64,000 nucleotides of DNA, from assembly GCA_025531455.1 (NCBI GenBank), contig JAMYHL010000028.1:248001-312000 (forward strand). Direction: 5' to 3'. Origin of the DNA: Apiotrichum sp. Y4204. Its lineage: Eukaryota; Basidiomycota; Tremellomycetes; Trichosporonales; Trichosporonaceae. A program made the position numbers and the translations under genes. Below are positions 11,597 to 23,246 of this stretch, in pieces. Each line of letters begins with the position of its first letter. Within the stretch, counting starts at the first letter, position 1. The notes below the pieces were generated by a model that was not told the origin of the DNA, searched no databases, and saw nothing but the letters and a program-made list of their open reading frames with translations.

Positions 11597-12909
11597 CCTT
11601 TCTGAAGGGTGTTCCGGTGTCTGGTCAGTAGCCAGTGATCAGAAGTCAGTGATCAGTAGTCAGGTTGCGCAGGAATCATGGCCGAGGACACTGCGCACTC
11701 TCATGAACTGCAAGACTGCGAGACTCCAAGACTTTGAGATTCCATGCCTCCCTGTCTCCCTGCGAGCGCTGCGCATCGAGGCGGTGAGGACGTCAGAGAG
11801 TACATTACTGTACAGTCAGCAACGGTACTGCGGAGAGTGAGGTGTACAGTACTCTGCAAGTAAGGTGTTGGGTTTGATCGGAGACGAGACGCGGGATCGG
11901 TGGACTGTGGAACGTGTCGGGAGCCTAAACCTCCGAGGAACGGCGTACTGTATGAGGGAGGCCGATAATAATACAAGCTCCCAGAGAAAGAGCAGGAACA
12001 GATCTCGTTGCAGCACCTGGTGCTTCGACGCTGGCAACCGGGGAGATGTAATGTAGGCTCCAGTTCGGGCGGCCGGAACGGGTACCGTGGCACCGTCGTA
12101 CCGTGGCACCGTCGTACCGTGTACCGTGGCACCGTGAGACCTCGGAATGAGACGAATCCTCCGAGGCGGTGTCGCCCGTGCTGCTGCGGATGTATCCCTC
12201 CAACTTCCCTCCGACACTGTGCCTTCGGCTCCGGGCCGGCGGTCCAGACCAGACCCGTTGAGCTGGCGCCGAGGAGGTATGACGCGGTGCTGCGGCCACC
12301 TGCTGCGACATGACGACAGAAATGGGGTTGCCACGGGGTCGCCACTACTGTGCGCTGGGAGCTGTGCGCTGTGCCACTAGCCACTAACCACAGTGTCCGC
12401 CGGAAGATGCAGGCAACTCCAACTCTCTGTACCCCGGTTGCTTTCACTGCCACTCCCACGCCGGAGATTCGTCTTGAATGCACCCGCGGGGTCTCCATTG
12501 ATCCATTGGAATGGCGCGTGAGAAGCTTTACAAATTACAAAGTGTACAGCTACCGCTGCTTTGCCGCTGATATGGTTTACTTCCAGTCCGGAGAAGCCGG
12601 TCGTCTGGACCCCCGGCCCCCGGCAAAGCTGATACGGTTCACGGTCCAGATCTCCGCCCCGTTCCCCGTCGGTTCCGCGTTGTTGGCCTGTTGGAGGGTG
12701 CATCCCAGAGATCGGGCAGCTGTTTCGTAACGGAAACACGAGCCGGGGCCACTAATCACATCTTGGACAGTCCATCTATTGTGTCGCCGGCAATGTGCAT
12801 ACAATCGCATATGCTACAAGTCTATCAGAAGGAGTAAATCCATCGAGAGGGGTTGCTTCCCCCTCGGTGTTGAATGTCAGAGGAAGAGAGCCTTTGGATC
12901 TTCGTGGCG
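11597..12909. other. Intergenic with short tandem repeats
   Basis: About 1.3 kb lie between the two family-S genes. They contain near-repeats of CAGTGATCAG around 11633-11660 and a 16-bp tandem array at 12082-12136. I see no convincing coding frame. Confidence 0.45.
12082..12136. repeat. 16-bp tandem array
   Basis: The unit GTACCGTGGCACCGTC occurs twice in tandem, followed by a truncated GTACCGT and a third, nearly perfect copy. The unit contains the near-palindrome GGTGCCAC/GTACGGT. Confidence 0.85.
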
Positions 12910-13764
12910 TTACTTGTCCTCGTCCTCCTCCTCGTCCTCCCCGTCGTCGTTGTCCTCGTCGTCGTCGTCACCATCGTCGTCCTCGTCCTCCTCGTTATCC
13001 TCCTCCTTTGGCTCCTCGTTCTCCTTCTTCTCCTCCCCCCTCTTCTCCTTGTCCTCAGGCTTACCAGTCTCCTGAGCGCCGGCCTCGGTCTTGCTACCCT
13101 CATCCCCCCGGGCGGCTGAGGTGTTGGCGGTGAAGGAGCTCTCTCCCGCGGTCGATGAAGGCGCCGGCGGAGTCGAGGCGGAGCCGTCGTCGCTGGACTT
13201 CCCCTTGCCAGGCTTGGACTCGATAGGAATACGGGGTCCACGTCCACCCATCATATACCTGAGCCTGTCCTTGTCCGTGCGGAAGGGCCCGCCAAAGAGC
13301 GAGCCAAAGGAGCCGGGCTTGCGAGGCGAAGAGTCGTCAGGGCGCAGGTCGTCAATGAGGCTACGCACAGCCCTGCGCTCCTTCACGCCGAGATCGAGGC
13401 GGGAGAGCATAATCTCCAGAATCTCCTTCGCCTCCTCGGGGTGCACGTTCTTCAGGTCCTTGCGGGTGAACGGGCCAATCTTCCCCATATCCGGCCCGGG
13501 CACCCGTCGGGGACGCCCTTCCTTCCGCTCCTTCTCGAGCAGCTGCTTGATTGTAAGCGTCGTCTTCTGCGGGCCTGCACCGCTCGTAGTCGCGCTGATG
13601 GTCGCGCTGGTGTTCGCACCGGTGGGATTGGCGTTGGTCGTGCCGGCGCTCGTGGCGAGGCTCGCGGAGGCGTCCGTGGAAGTAGCCGCTGTGCCCGAGG
13701 GGTCCTCAAGTGCCGCGGCGGCGCCGAGGAAGGCGAGGAGGAGGTAAGCTGCTGGAATGCGCAT
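12910..13764 (-). CDS. Family-S secreted protein 2, function unknown
   Basis: A single exon encodes 284 residues. The signal peptide (MRIxxAYLLLAFLGA) is nearly the same as in protein 1 and in the 36.9-kb protein. A Thr/Ser/Ala-rich linker follows, then the shared helical motif at residues 99-142 (nt 13339-13470), with VHPEEAKEILEIML and VKERRAVRSLIDDL. This motif sits at the same residue position as in protein 1. After a basic Gly/Pro-rich middle, the C-terminus is extremely acidic: its last 50 residues are mostly Asp and Glu. There are no cysteines and no known catalytic residues. A TATA stretch lies about 175 nt upstream. The tandem arrangement with protein 1 in the same orientation suggests an old duplication. 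Confidence 0.8.
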   Translation of the reverse strand: MRIPAAYLLLAFLGAAAALEDPSGTAATSTDASASLATSAGTTNANPTGANTSATISATTSGAGPQKTTLTIKQLLEKERKEGRPRRVPGPDMGKIGPFTRKDLKNVHPEEAKEILEIMLSRLDLGVKERRAVRSLIDDLRPDDSSPRKPGSFGSLFGGPFRTDKDRLRYMMGGRGPRIPIESKPGKGKSSDDGSASTPPAPSSTAGESSFTANTSAARGDEGSKTEAGAQETGKPEDKEKRGEEKKENEEPKEEDNEEDEDDDGDDDDEDNDDGEDEEEDEDK

Positions 13765-14714
13765 GGTTGTATAGAGTTGGTATAGCTTGCTGGGGATATG
13801 CTAATCCTAGGCCGGCTAGGATGTAAATGAGTGTGAGATGGGATTCGTAAGTCTTGAGCCGTGAGTTGAACTCGTGAGATGAGACAGGCCAGCTGAGAAT
13901 TGGTGATGGTGATGGGGATGATCATCAGAGATGGTCAGTATATATATTGCGCCGATGGGTATGTACCTTCGTGTCCGAATATCAGAACAGCGGCATCGCC
14001 ATTCCCAGATGGCACATCACACGCAGAAAATGCAGTGACTTGATGTGAACAGATGTGAGCAGTGAGCAGTGAGCGGTGCCCAGCGAGTGAAGCAGTTGTG
14101 AATGTGACGAACATTGGTGCACACACGCACGAAACACTGGCGGTGCAGTGTGCTCGGCGTGCACGAGTGCGGCGCCGGACCTGGCGCGCCTGATGGTCTG
14201 GACTTTTCGGCGAGAGTGGAAGCCGGATAGCGTGAACGAGAGTGTGAACAGGATCAGACTCGATGTGAATCAGATGTGCACGCCGGAGAATAAGGCCAAA
14301 CACCGATGTGCCGCAGTGGTCTCGAGTCTGGATGACCCAGATGTTTCGAGATCTCTCAACCACAAATCGCGTATCGAACCCACACGCACCGCCACACGGC
14401 GTCTTGTCGACATGCTTCCACCACACGGTCCGTCGCGCCGTCGCCACTGTAGCATGATGTTTCAGCTCTGCCCCGGCACGCTCTGCCTCGGTACGATCGA
14501 TGCACATTCCGGTGCATGCACACACAGATGTGCGTGACGCCGAGGGTGCAAGATTGGTGGTGTTGCAGTGACCTCAAACCCTTTGAGCCTGCAGCAACCT
14601 GGCCCCTTCTCAACGAAGACTCGAGTATCGCACCCAGCGCTCAGCTCAGTCCACGTCTATCATGCATATGCACAGATGCAACCACAACTACAACACACGC
14701 CGCCCGCTAACTGT
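13765..14714. other. Intergenic upstream of family-S gene 2
   Basis: It contains the TATATATA stretch at 13939-13947 and GAGCAGT near-repeats at 14060-14085. No gene is apparent up to the THR4 stop at 14715. Confidence 0.4.
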
Positions 14715-16483
14715 CTAAACCGACGGCTCGGGCTTTTCGCCGCGCTTGACCTGCTCAATGAGGGCGCGCACGCCGTCCTCGCCGCGGACCTTGAACACGC
14801 GACGGGACATGGCCTCGAGCAGCGCGAGCGGCTCGGGGAGGACAGTCTCGCGGAAAGAAAACGACGGGAACGCCTCCTTTGTGAGGGCGAGCTCGACCGC
14901 CTCGGAGAACTTTGCCGGGTGCGCCGTCGAGAGCGTCACCCACGTCCCGCCGGGGTACTTCTTTGCCGCGCGCTCGGTCGCCGCGAGACCGACGGCCGTG
15001 TGCGGGTCCACAACGTACGGGCCGTACGGAGGTGCGAGGGTGTAGAACTTTTTGATCTCGTCAAGGGTCTGGCGTCAGCGGCGTACGTGATGGAGGTGCA
15101 GTGATGCACGCATCACCTGCCAGTCGTTTACTCACCTCCTGGTCAGAGACGCGCTCGGCGTCAAACTCCTGGGACGCAAGTGCGCGGACCTTTTCACCCA
15201 TGTCGACGCGGCCGTTCTTCTTGAGCTCGTCCATCCAGCCGTTGAGGGTATCCTGTGCGGCGGCGCGGCGCTCCTCGGGGCTCTTGGCCTGGAGATCGGC
15301 ATCCTGCGTGTCGTGCGCGAGGTACCACAGGAGACGCTCAAAGTTTGACGAGAGGAGAATGTCCATGGCAGGCGAGTACGTGGGCTTTACGCCCTCGTCG
15401 GCGTTGGCGGTGGGGTCGCGCTCGTACCGGCCGGTGCGGAAGAAGCGGGCGAGAATGTCGTTTTCGTTTGTGGCCACCACGAGGCGCTCGACCGGGAGCC
15501 CGAGACGCTTGGCGTACCATCCTGCGAGAATGTCGCCAAAGTTGCCGGTGGGGACCGAAAACTTGAGGCCCTTGCGCTGGTCGGCGGGGAGGAGGAAGTA
15601 GGCCTGGAAGTAGTAGACGATCTGGGCGAGGATGCGCGCCCAGTTGATCGAGTTGACGGCGCCGAGGCGATGCGCGGCGTTGAACTCGCGGTCGCTAAAG
15701 CAGCTCTTCACGATCGCCTGGCACTTGTCAAAGTCGGCGTCGAGGACGGACACGCAGTACACGTTCGCGTCGGGCACGGTCGCCATCTGCGCCTCCTGGA
15801 TCGGGGAGACGCGGCCATCAGGGTAGAGAATGAAGATGGTGATCGAGGGCTTGGAACGCAGGCCGTAGATCGCAGCACTGGGGTGAGCGGGGACCAGGGG
15901 CGGAAAGGGGGTGGAAATAACTCGGCGAGATGTGGCCACCCAAGCTAATGCAGAAGGCACACTTCAATTCCACTCACGATCCAGTGTCGCCCGAAGTCGC
16001 GCCAAGAACCGTAAGCCTCTCCTCTTCGCCCTTGTTGTTCTTGTTCGCGCGTTCGAGGAGGTAGGCAAACACGTTGCCGACAAACTGGAGCGCCACGTCC
16101 TTGAACGCCCACGTCGGCCCGTGCCACAGCTCGAGGACGTACTCTCCCTCGGCGGTCTGGCGGAGGGGCGTGACGTCGGAGCTGCGGAAGGTCGCGTACG
16201 AGCGGTCGATAATGTCCTTGAGGTCGGCCGAGGGGATCGAGTCTTCGGGGACAAAGAGCGACAGAATGGCATGCGAGAGTTCCGGGAAACTCAGGCCCTC
16301 CCACTTCTTCTCCCAGTCTGCCGGGAGAGACGGGATCTCGGTCGGAATGTACAGCCCGCCGTTGGGCGCGAGACCGGTGAGCACCGCCTATTGTCAGCTT
16401 TTGGGAATTGAGTCTCGGCCCACCTCGTCAAAAGTCAGCGTCTCGCTGCCGCCGCGCGTGGAGAAGTACCGCATCGGAGCCAT
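14715..16483 (-). CDS. THR4: Threonine synthase
   Basis: There are four exons: 16424-16483, 15978-16387, 15136-15877 and 14715-15068, giving 521 residues, close to the yeast enzyme (about 514). It converts O-phosphohomoserine to threonine with pyridoxal phosphate, the last step of threonine synthesis in the cytosol. The N-terminus MRYFSTRGG is typical of the family. WHGPTWAFKD places the PLP lysine at about residue 116, and GATSGDTGSAA, split by the second intron, is the phosphate-binding loop. The C-terminal VDPHTAVG block is also conserved. All splice junctions restore conserved sequence, so the model is secure. The bases between the ATG and the eIF5B stop form a small promoter region. Confidence 0.97.
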
Positions 16484-16841
16484 TTTGGAGGATAGAGGGA
16501 GAGAGAGAGTGATGGAGAACAAGAAAGATGGGCACGGCAGTGACAAGCGGACCTGCCGGCCTGGGGGTCGCGGCGCGATCGACTCGAGCCCCTCGTCCCC
16601 CCGGCTTGGCCGGCGTCGGAGGTGGCGACCGGTGGGGCAGACAAGCGGTCGACTTTTTCCGATGAACCACTTTTTGATTCCGTCATCGCACGTGCTTAGT
16701 CGTCACGTGATATTCCTCCATACCATCTCGCTGATAAGATTGTCCCCTCCCTCCACATCCGCCAGTTCCTTATGCTCGTCTGCTCGCGCTCGCAAGATCG
16801 GATACTCCATGCATAACTAATGAAAGGATGTTCTAGCAGTT
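16484..16841. other. Intergenic, THR4 promoter and eIF5B 3' end
   Basis: This is a 358-bp gap with a GA-rich patch just upstream of the THR4 start. No gene is seen. Confidence 0.4.
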
Positions 16842-19800
16842 TTACGCGACGCCCTGTTCGATCTTCATCTGCTTGATCAGGGCCCAATCTGAGAGCTCGA
16901 CCTTGTCGCGGAACGTGTTCTCTGTGCGTGTTAGATGATGTTGCAAATCTACACTCACTCAGTGTGTCGATCGACTGGCGCGTGATGAGCGACACGACGA
17001 GGTCCTTCTCGTCAAAGCTATTGTTAGTTCACTGTCACAAACCCCATACTCCACGCCAATACTCACTGACGGCCAAACGACCGTGCGGCCTGGTGGGCGG
17101 CACGCTCAATCTTGACGGCGACACCGGCACCCGTCTGGTGGCGCTTGACGAGCGGCATCGGCTTGTGGTTGATTTCCAAGCCGGTGATCTTTCCGAGCGG
17201 AATAATCTCGCGTGTTCCCTTCTCCTTGTCGTACCGGACGACACCGACAGGCGTGCCGACACGGCAGGTTGTGCCGTCGACAATGTCGCATCCGAGAATA
17301 ATGGGGTCCTTTGAGGCGAACGGCTTGAGGATCTTGAGCTTGCACGGCCACACGGCCATCGGCGCAGCCTCCTTTTCACGCGCTGCCTTGACCTCCTCCA
17401 TATGCCGCTTGAAGGCGTCGAACAGGTGGTAGATGATCATTGCGGAGAAGACCTTGACACCGTCGCGCTTGGCCTGCTCCTCGGCCTCAAATGTGACTGG
17501 CACATCGAAGCAGAGCATGACGGCGTATTCTGGTGCACGCTCGAGCATGAGGCCGGCACGAATGACAGCACTCTTGTACACCGGACCAAGACCAAACTCG
17601 AACACGGGAATGTTCATGTCCTTGAGGAAGACAAGCAGAGCCTCGAGCGAACCAAGAGTGGAGGCCTGGACAAACACACCACGGCCAGTCTTCTGGATAA
17701 ACTTGTCGAGCGAGGTAAGGTCGTCCATGGCGAGGTCCTTGTAGTACTCCTCCTCGTCCGAGTTGCGGGCGACAAACATACGCGCACCAGCAATGGCCTT
17801 CTCAAGACCCGGCGCGGAGATCTTGACACCGAGCGCGGCCTTGACCTCCTTGTGGTGGACGTACGCCGACTTGATACGCAGCTCACGCATGGGTTGCGGT
17901 GTAAGCAGTGCACGGATATTTGTCACAATCGGCCCGTTCATTCCACAAAGCACAATCTTGTCGCCTTCGCGGAGGTGGCCGTTGACGAGGACGATATCGA
18001 TAGTGGTACCGAGACCCTCGATGACCTTGACTTCGAGAATGGTGGCCTCGGCCTCGGAGAGGTACATGAGCGAACCGGTCATGCGGTCCTGGGTGAGCTT
18101 GACGAGAAGCTTGAGCAGGTCGGGGACACCCTCGCCGGTGACGGCCGAAGTGGGGACGATCGAGACGACACGGCCGGGCTGGGTGTTGCGGTCGTAGACC
18201 TCCGAGTTGAGACCCTGCTCCATGAGGAGACCCTTGACGTAGGTAAGACGGTCCTCGAACATGCGCTGCATACGCTTGCTCTGTGCCTCGAGGGTCTCGC
18301 GGAAGCCGGCGTCGGGGTGGACCTTCCACTCGGTGGCGTCGAGCTTGTCAATCTTGTTGAGCGCGACAATGAACGGCGTCTTGCGCATCTTGAGTAGGTT
18401 GAGCGACTCGATGGTCTGCGGTTCGAGACCGTGGGTAATGTCGATAACAAGAATAGCAATGTTACACAGCGAGGAACCACGCGAACGGAGGTTGGTGAAC
18501 GACTCGTGGCCGGGCGTGTCGATGATGAGCAGACCGGGGATCTTGACGTCGACGTCGCCGTCGTGGTTGACGACCTGGGTCTTCTCGATCAGCGCCTCCT
18601 TCGGGAAGAAGGTGGCACCAATCTGCTGGGTGATACCACCGGCCTCGCCCTCCTGGACCGAGGTCTGACGGATCTTGTCGAGCAGCTTGGTCTTACCCGT
18701 GTCGACGTGGCCGAGAATACAGCAGATGGGGGAGCGGAGGTCCGACTTGGTCTGGGCGGCCTCGGCAGCCTTGCGGCGCGCGGCAATGGCCACACGGGCA
18801 CGCTCCTTTGCCATCTCGATCTCGTCCTCGGACGAGTCGTCCGAGTCGTCAGAGTCATCCGAGTCGTCGTCAGAGTCGTCAGAGTCCTCGTCCGAGTCCT
18901 CGTCAGACTCCTCCTCAGACTCCTCCTCAGACTCGGCGGCCTTGGCAGCAGGCTTGCCGTTGGTGGCCTTGACGGGGGCCTTGGGCGCGGGCTTGGCAGG
19001 CTCGGCCTTGACGGGGGCAGCCTTGCCAGCGGGCTTCGCCCCCTTCGCGGCGGGCTGGGCCTTGGGCTCGGGCTTGGCCGGCTCCTCCTCATCCGACGAC
19101 TTGTCCCAGTCGTCCTCCGACTCCTCGACCTTCATGTCCTTGACGCCATCGGCGACGGCGGCAACCTCGTCATCCGACTTGTCCCAGTCGTCGTCCGACT
19201 CGTCCTTCTTGGCGGGCTCGGCCTTCTTGGGCTCCTCCTTCGGCTTGGGCTCCTCCTTGGGAACAGGGGAAGCGGCACGGGTAGACGGCTCGGAGGGGGT
19301 CGCGGCCTGCTTGGCGGGCTTCTTCTTGTTGTAGACGGGGCGCTTGGGGCCACCGCCCTGGAGGGCAGCGACGGTGACGCCGGACGCGAGGAGCGCCTGC
19401 TTGCGGGCCTCGGCGGCGGCACGCTCGCGCTTCTGGGCAGGAGTGAGGAGGCGGCCCTCGGCCTTTGCACGCTCGCGGCGGAGACGCTCCTTCTCCTTCT
19501 TGGCCGCCTTGGCCTCTTCGGCGAGACGCTCCTCCTCGGCGATGCGGGCCTCCTCCTCCTCAATCTTGCGCAGCCGCTCCGCCTCGGCCTTCTGTACCTC
19601 CTCCTCCAGACGCTTCTTCTCCTCCATCGCGGCCTGCATGGCGAGAATGTGCGCCGACACCTTCTTCGGCTTGGCGGCTACCGGCTCGGGAGCCTTGGCC
19701 GCGGCCTTCTTCTTCTTCTTCTTCTTGTTCGCGGCGCTGGCGCCACCCTCCTCCTCGTCGTCGTCCTCGGCGGCAGCGGCAGCGGGCTCAGCGGCTGGTG

Positions 19801-21039
19801 TCGAAGGCTCTGGAGTCGCCTCGGGGGTTGCCTCCTCTACTGCGGCCTTCTTCTTTGCCGCCTGGGCCTTCTTCTTGGCCTGATAATCAGCAAAATTCAC
19901 AAATACAAGACCCACCTTCTCCTTCTCCTTCTTCAGCTTCTCCTTCTCCTTCTTGGTGAGCAGGCGGCCGCCCTCCTCGCCCTCGTCATCCTCCGGCTCG
20001 GCAGCAGCGGCAGCCTCCTTCTCCGCCGCAGCCTTGGCAGCGGCCTCCTCCTCGGCCTTGGCACGGGCAGCAGCAGCCTCAGCAGCGGCAGCGGCGAGGA
20101 AGTCGTCGTCGTCGAGGTCGTCGTCGACCTTCTGCTGCTTGCCCTTCTTCCCCTTCTTGCCTTTCTTCGGCTTGACGTCCTCCTCGGGCCACTCGTCCTC
20201 GAGGTTTCCGCGCTCCGCCTCGGGCTGGGCCGCCGGCTCCTCGTCCTCCGCAGGCTCCTCGGGCTCCTCCTCGACGGCAGCGGCGCCCTTCTTCTTCTTC
20301 TTGTCCTTCTTGCCCTTCTTGGGCTTGACATCCTCCTCGGGCCACTCGTCATCAAGGTTACCCCGCTCGGCACCCTTGTCCTCTGCGGCCTCCTCGTCCT
20401 CCTCCAAATCCTCCTCCACCGCCTTCTTCTTCTTCTTGTCCTTCTTCCCCTTCTTCGGCTTGACCTCGTCCTCGGGCCACTCGTCGTCGAGGTTTCCCCG
20501 CTCGGGCTCCTGCGCAGCCACCTCGTCCTCGTCCAGGTCCGCAAACGCTGCCTTCTTCTTCTTCTTGTCCTTCTTCTTGTTCTTCGCGGCAGTGATCGCG
20601 GCCTAAAATGTGTAAGCAGAAAGCGCAAAAAGATAGAAACTCGAAAACACGTGAGCGGAGCCGACACACAGCCGACGTCCCGCCCTCGCATCTATGACCA
20701 ACATACGCACCATCAGGCCGCCCTCCTCGTCGTCGTCGAGCGCGTCGAACGCGCCGCCGCCGCCGCCGCTCTCCTCCTTCGTCTCGGCCATCTGCGCCTC
20801 GAGCGCGCGCTCCTTCTCGGCCCTGGACGTCAGTTTACCGATCCAGGTCTTTGATCTGTCATGTCATGTATCTGGCATCGCCATCGCCATTGTCGCTTTT
20901 GTCGATTTTTTTTTTCTTCTGGCTGTCGCTCGCGCGAGAGCTAGAATAATGGAGTACCTGGATGACTTCAGACTCACCAGAAGGCGTCGTCGTCGTCGCC
21001 GCCCTTCTTGCCCTTCTTTCCCTTGTTCTTGGGCGGCAT
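16842..21039 (-). CDS. FUN12: Translation initiation factor eIF5B (IF2-type GTPase)
   Basis: There are six exons: 20978-21039, 20711-20822, 19916-20602, 17067-19879, 16959-17017 and 16842-16921, giving about 1270 residues. eIF5B is the GTPase that promotes 60S subunit joining at the start codon. The N-terminal half is Lys/Glu-rich and holds three copies of a block containing [11 protein letters not shown] followed by KPKKGKK. G-domain motifs begin near residue 675: GHVDTGKT (G1), IDTPGHESF (G3) and NKID (G4). Later blocks such as NRQVVS-type beta-barrel segments and the C-terminal helix domain follow. The 36-nt intron at 19880-19915 is in frame and stop-free; it is judged real from its AT-richness, GTGGGT donor and CTGATTATCAG acceptor. 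A long open frame on the other strand is a shadow. Confidence 0.96.
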
Positions 21040-21399
21040 TTTGTGATGCGGTTCTTAGGGGAGTGTGGAAGAAAGAGTCGAGTGGCAAGAAATGTCCCGA
21101 TGGCGGCGGCGTGCTTCCATTGTCCGACGACACTCGACGGCCGACCGACGACTTTTGATCCAACATGAGCAAAGAGAACAGGGAGCGGAAGCAAAAATTC
21201 AATTGCAGCACCACCACACGAGTCAGGCACCACTCTCGTGTTCTCGTCATGGTCCTCATCGCGCACCGAGGGTACCGGAGGTGCATACAATCAACTCGAT
21301 GCAAGGTCTATACTACTATCAGGACACGGATGGATATGCTTAGCATGCGAGGCAATAGAACATGCACTCTGCGCGCTGGATGATTTTATTTTACTTTGC
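21040..21399. other. Intergenic, eIF5B promoter side
   Basis: This 360-bp gap lies between the eIF5B ATG and the capping-enzyme stop. Nothing recognisable is present. Confidence 0.4.
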
Positions 21400-22921
21400 T
21401 CAGCGCTTCAGGCCGACCATGACGCCCGGGGCTGGCGGGCGGTTGGATGCCGGCGGCGGTGGCGGCGGCGGGGCATTCGGCCGGCGGGTCGGCAGCGGTC
21501 GTGCGGGTTGCGGTGGTTTGGGTGGCCCGCCTCGCCGCGAAGATTCGCGCTGCTTCCACAATGAGCGCACCTGCTCCTGCCGTGCGAGCACGTCTTTGAG
21601 CTCCACGCCGTCCTCGATACTCGACAGGATCTTGGTCACAATGTCGCGGTGGTTGCCGTGCGGCTTGTCGTCGCGGAAGCGCAGCATCCGCCACCCCTGC
21701 CGGTCGAGGTCCCAGGTCACTTCTGCGATGCGGTCGTCGTACTGCTCCCGAGACTCTTTCATCCTAAAAGTCAGCACGCGTTGATAAGCAGAGGCACTCA
21801 CTGCTCCCACTCCTCATCGTCCACATCCATCTCGTCAAAGAACTCGTATTCTTCTCCGCCGCACCACTGGTTGAGGAGAAACACTGGCTTGGCTGTATAG
21901 TCGCACTCGTTGGGGTCGAGCGGTGACGGGGGGAAGCGGAGCTCTATGCGGAAGTCGATCGAGTTCTCATTCGGCGGCTTCCACTTGAGAATGTTCTCGT
22001 CTGTCCCTGGCGCGTAGCGCGACTCGACGCACGTAAAGATAAGCCCGTCGTGGCCGTGCTGCAGTGTCGGGATAATACCATTAATCACCTGCGCGACAGA
22101 GTACGAGCGCTCCTGGTGCTTGGCAACAATGTCGAACGGCATCGCGGCCTTCCACTCCGGGAATCGCTGCAGCGCGCGCTTCATCGGCGACACGACCCAC
22201 TCTCGCAGCCGCTGAGATTAGATACCATTTCGGTCAGTCACCCACCGCATAGCGCTTGTCCAGCGGCTTGGCCATGATATTCTCGCCCCCGAGGACGAGG
22301 CAGTCAAACGCGTAGAAGCGCAGCGTCTGCGCGCCGGTGGCAGGATCAATGTCGATAACCAGCTCGCCGTCCAGGATCGTGTCTGTCAACGGGTCGTCCT
22401 GGCGCTCCCAATGCGGGAAGTGCAAATCGTGGACAAAGAAGTAGCGCTGCTTGCGGTCGATCTGGGGTCAGCGGCCACGAGATGGAATGACCACGATCCG
22501 GAGGATGGCCTCCACGAATAACAAAGGCAGTGGGTTTTGTTGAAGAGCAAGATCGGCGGGCATCTTGCTCCTCCATTCACAATACTCACAAGCCACACCT
22601 CCTGGTTTCCCGTCATGCCATTGAACGCGACAAAGAGCAACACACGCACGCCGTCCGATTTCTCGCACACCCAAAAGCTGCCATCAGCTGGACCCCAGTA
22701 TTCCCACCCACTCCATCTTGTCGAGCAGGTCGAGCGAGTGCACGCCAAACGACACCGGCTGGGACCCGGGAAACCTGCTGTCAGCAGTGTACGCTTCTTT
22801 CTCCGTACTTGTTGGAGCGCAGATCACATAGCGCCGCGACGTGCTGGATCAGGTGGTGGCGTGTCTCCGAGTCCTCGAGGAGGTCGCCTGGGATATCGGG
22901 GATAATGGATTCGGCGGGCAT
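21400..22921 (-). CDS. CEG1: mRNA capping enzyme, guanylyltransferase subunit
   Basis: There are six exons: 22809-22921, 22712-22774, 22590-22677, 22246-22461, 21802-22211 and 21400-21763, giving 417 residues. It transfers GMP from GTP to the 5' diphosph­ate end of nascent Pol II transcripts. Nucleotidyltransferase motifs are all visible: EKSDGVR (motif I, covalent lysine at about 65), ILDGELV (III), FYAFDCLV (IIIa), DGLIF (IV) and LKWKPP (V), plus WRMLRFRDDKPHGNH near the C-terminus. The tail is Pro/Arg-rich. Intron 2 is just 34 nt. As in other fungi, no triphosphatase domain is fused, so that subunit must be encoded elsewhere. Confidence 0.95.
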
Positions 22922-23246
22922 TGTGGAGGAAAGGGGAGAGGGTGCACCACCAGCGGGGCGGGGAGCAGAGCTTAGAGAGGTGTCGCGAGAAAAGACGGAA
23001 TGGGACAGGTATGATAGATATAAAATGGAGTTGTGTGTACTGTGTGTGATGGGGTTGTTGTTGCACAGCACACAGCACACGGAAGAGAGTCAAAAGAGGA
23101 CGACAAGGTTGACTATCCTTTGGAAGTGGTCAGAGCCGTCTGATAGCTCCGGCTGGTGGCAACAAGCACAGAGCAGCCAGGCAGCCAGGCAAGGACGGCC
23201 TGGTAGGCGGGATCAAAAAAGAGCGGAGCGAAAAGCAAAAATGTTT
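22922..23246. other. Intergenic, CEG1 promoter
   Basis: This is a 325-bp region upstream of CEG1, bounded by the tRNA gene. A short T-run on the minus strand just past the tRNA 3' end is a plausible Pol III terminator. No coding sequence is seen. Confidence 0.4.

Noticed and set aside
13091..13747. Open frame antisense to family-S gene 2
   Set aside because: Its extent follows the codon bias of the minus-strand gene, which has a signal peptide and paralogues.
14340..14390. GGTTCGA-like B-box on the minus strand
   Set aside because: The flanks do not pair as a T stem or acceptor stem, so no tRNA.
18431..20854. Long open frame on the plus strand opposite eIF5B, rich in Leu/Arg/Gly
   Set aside because: It mirrors the GC-biased Lys/Glu codons of eIF5B; it has no family motif, and eIF5B exons are certain.
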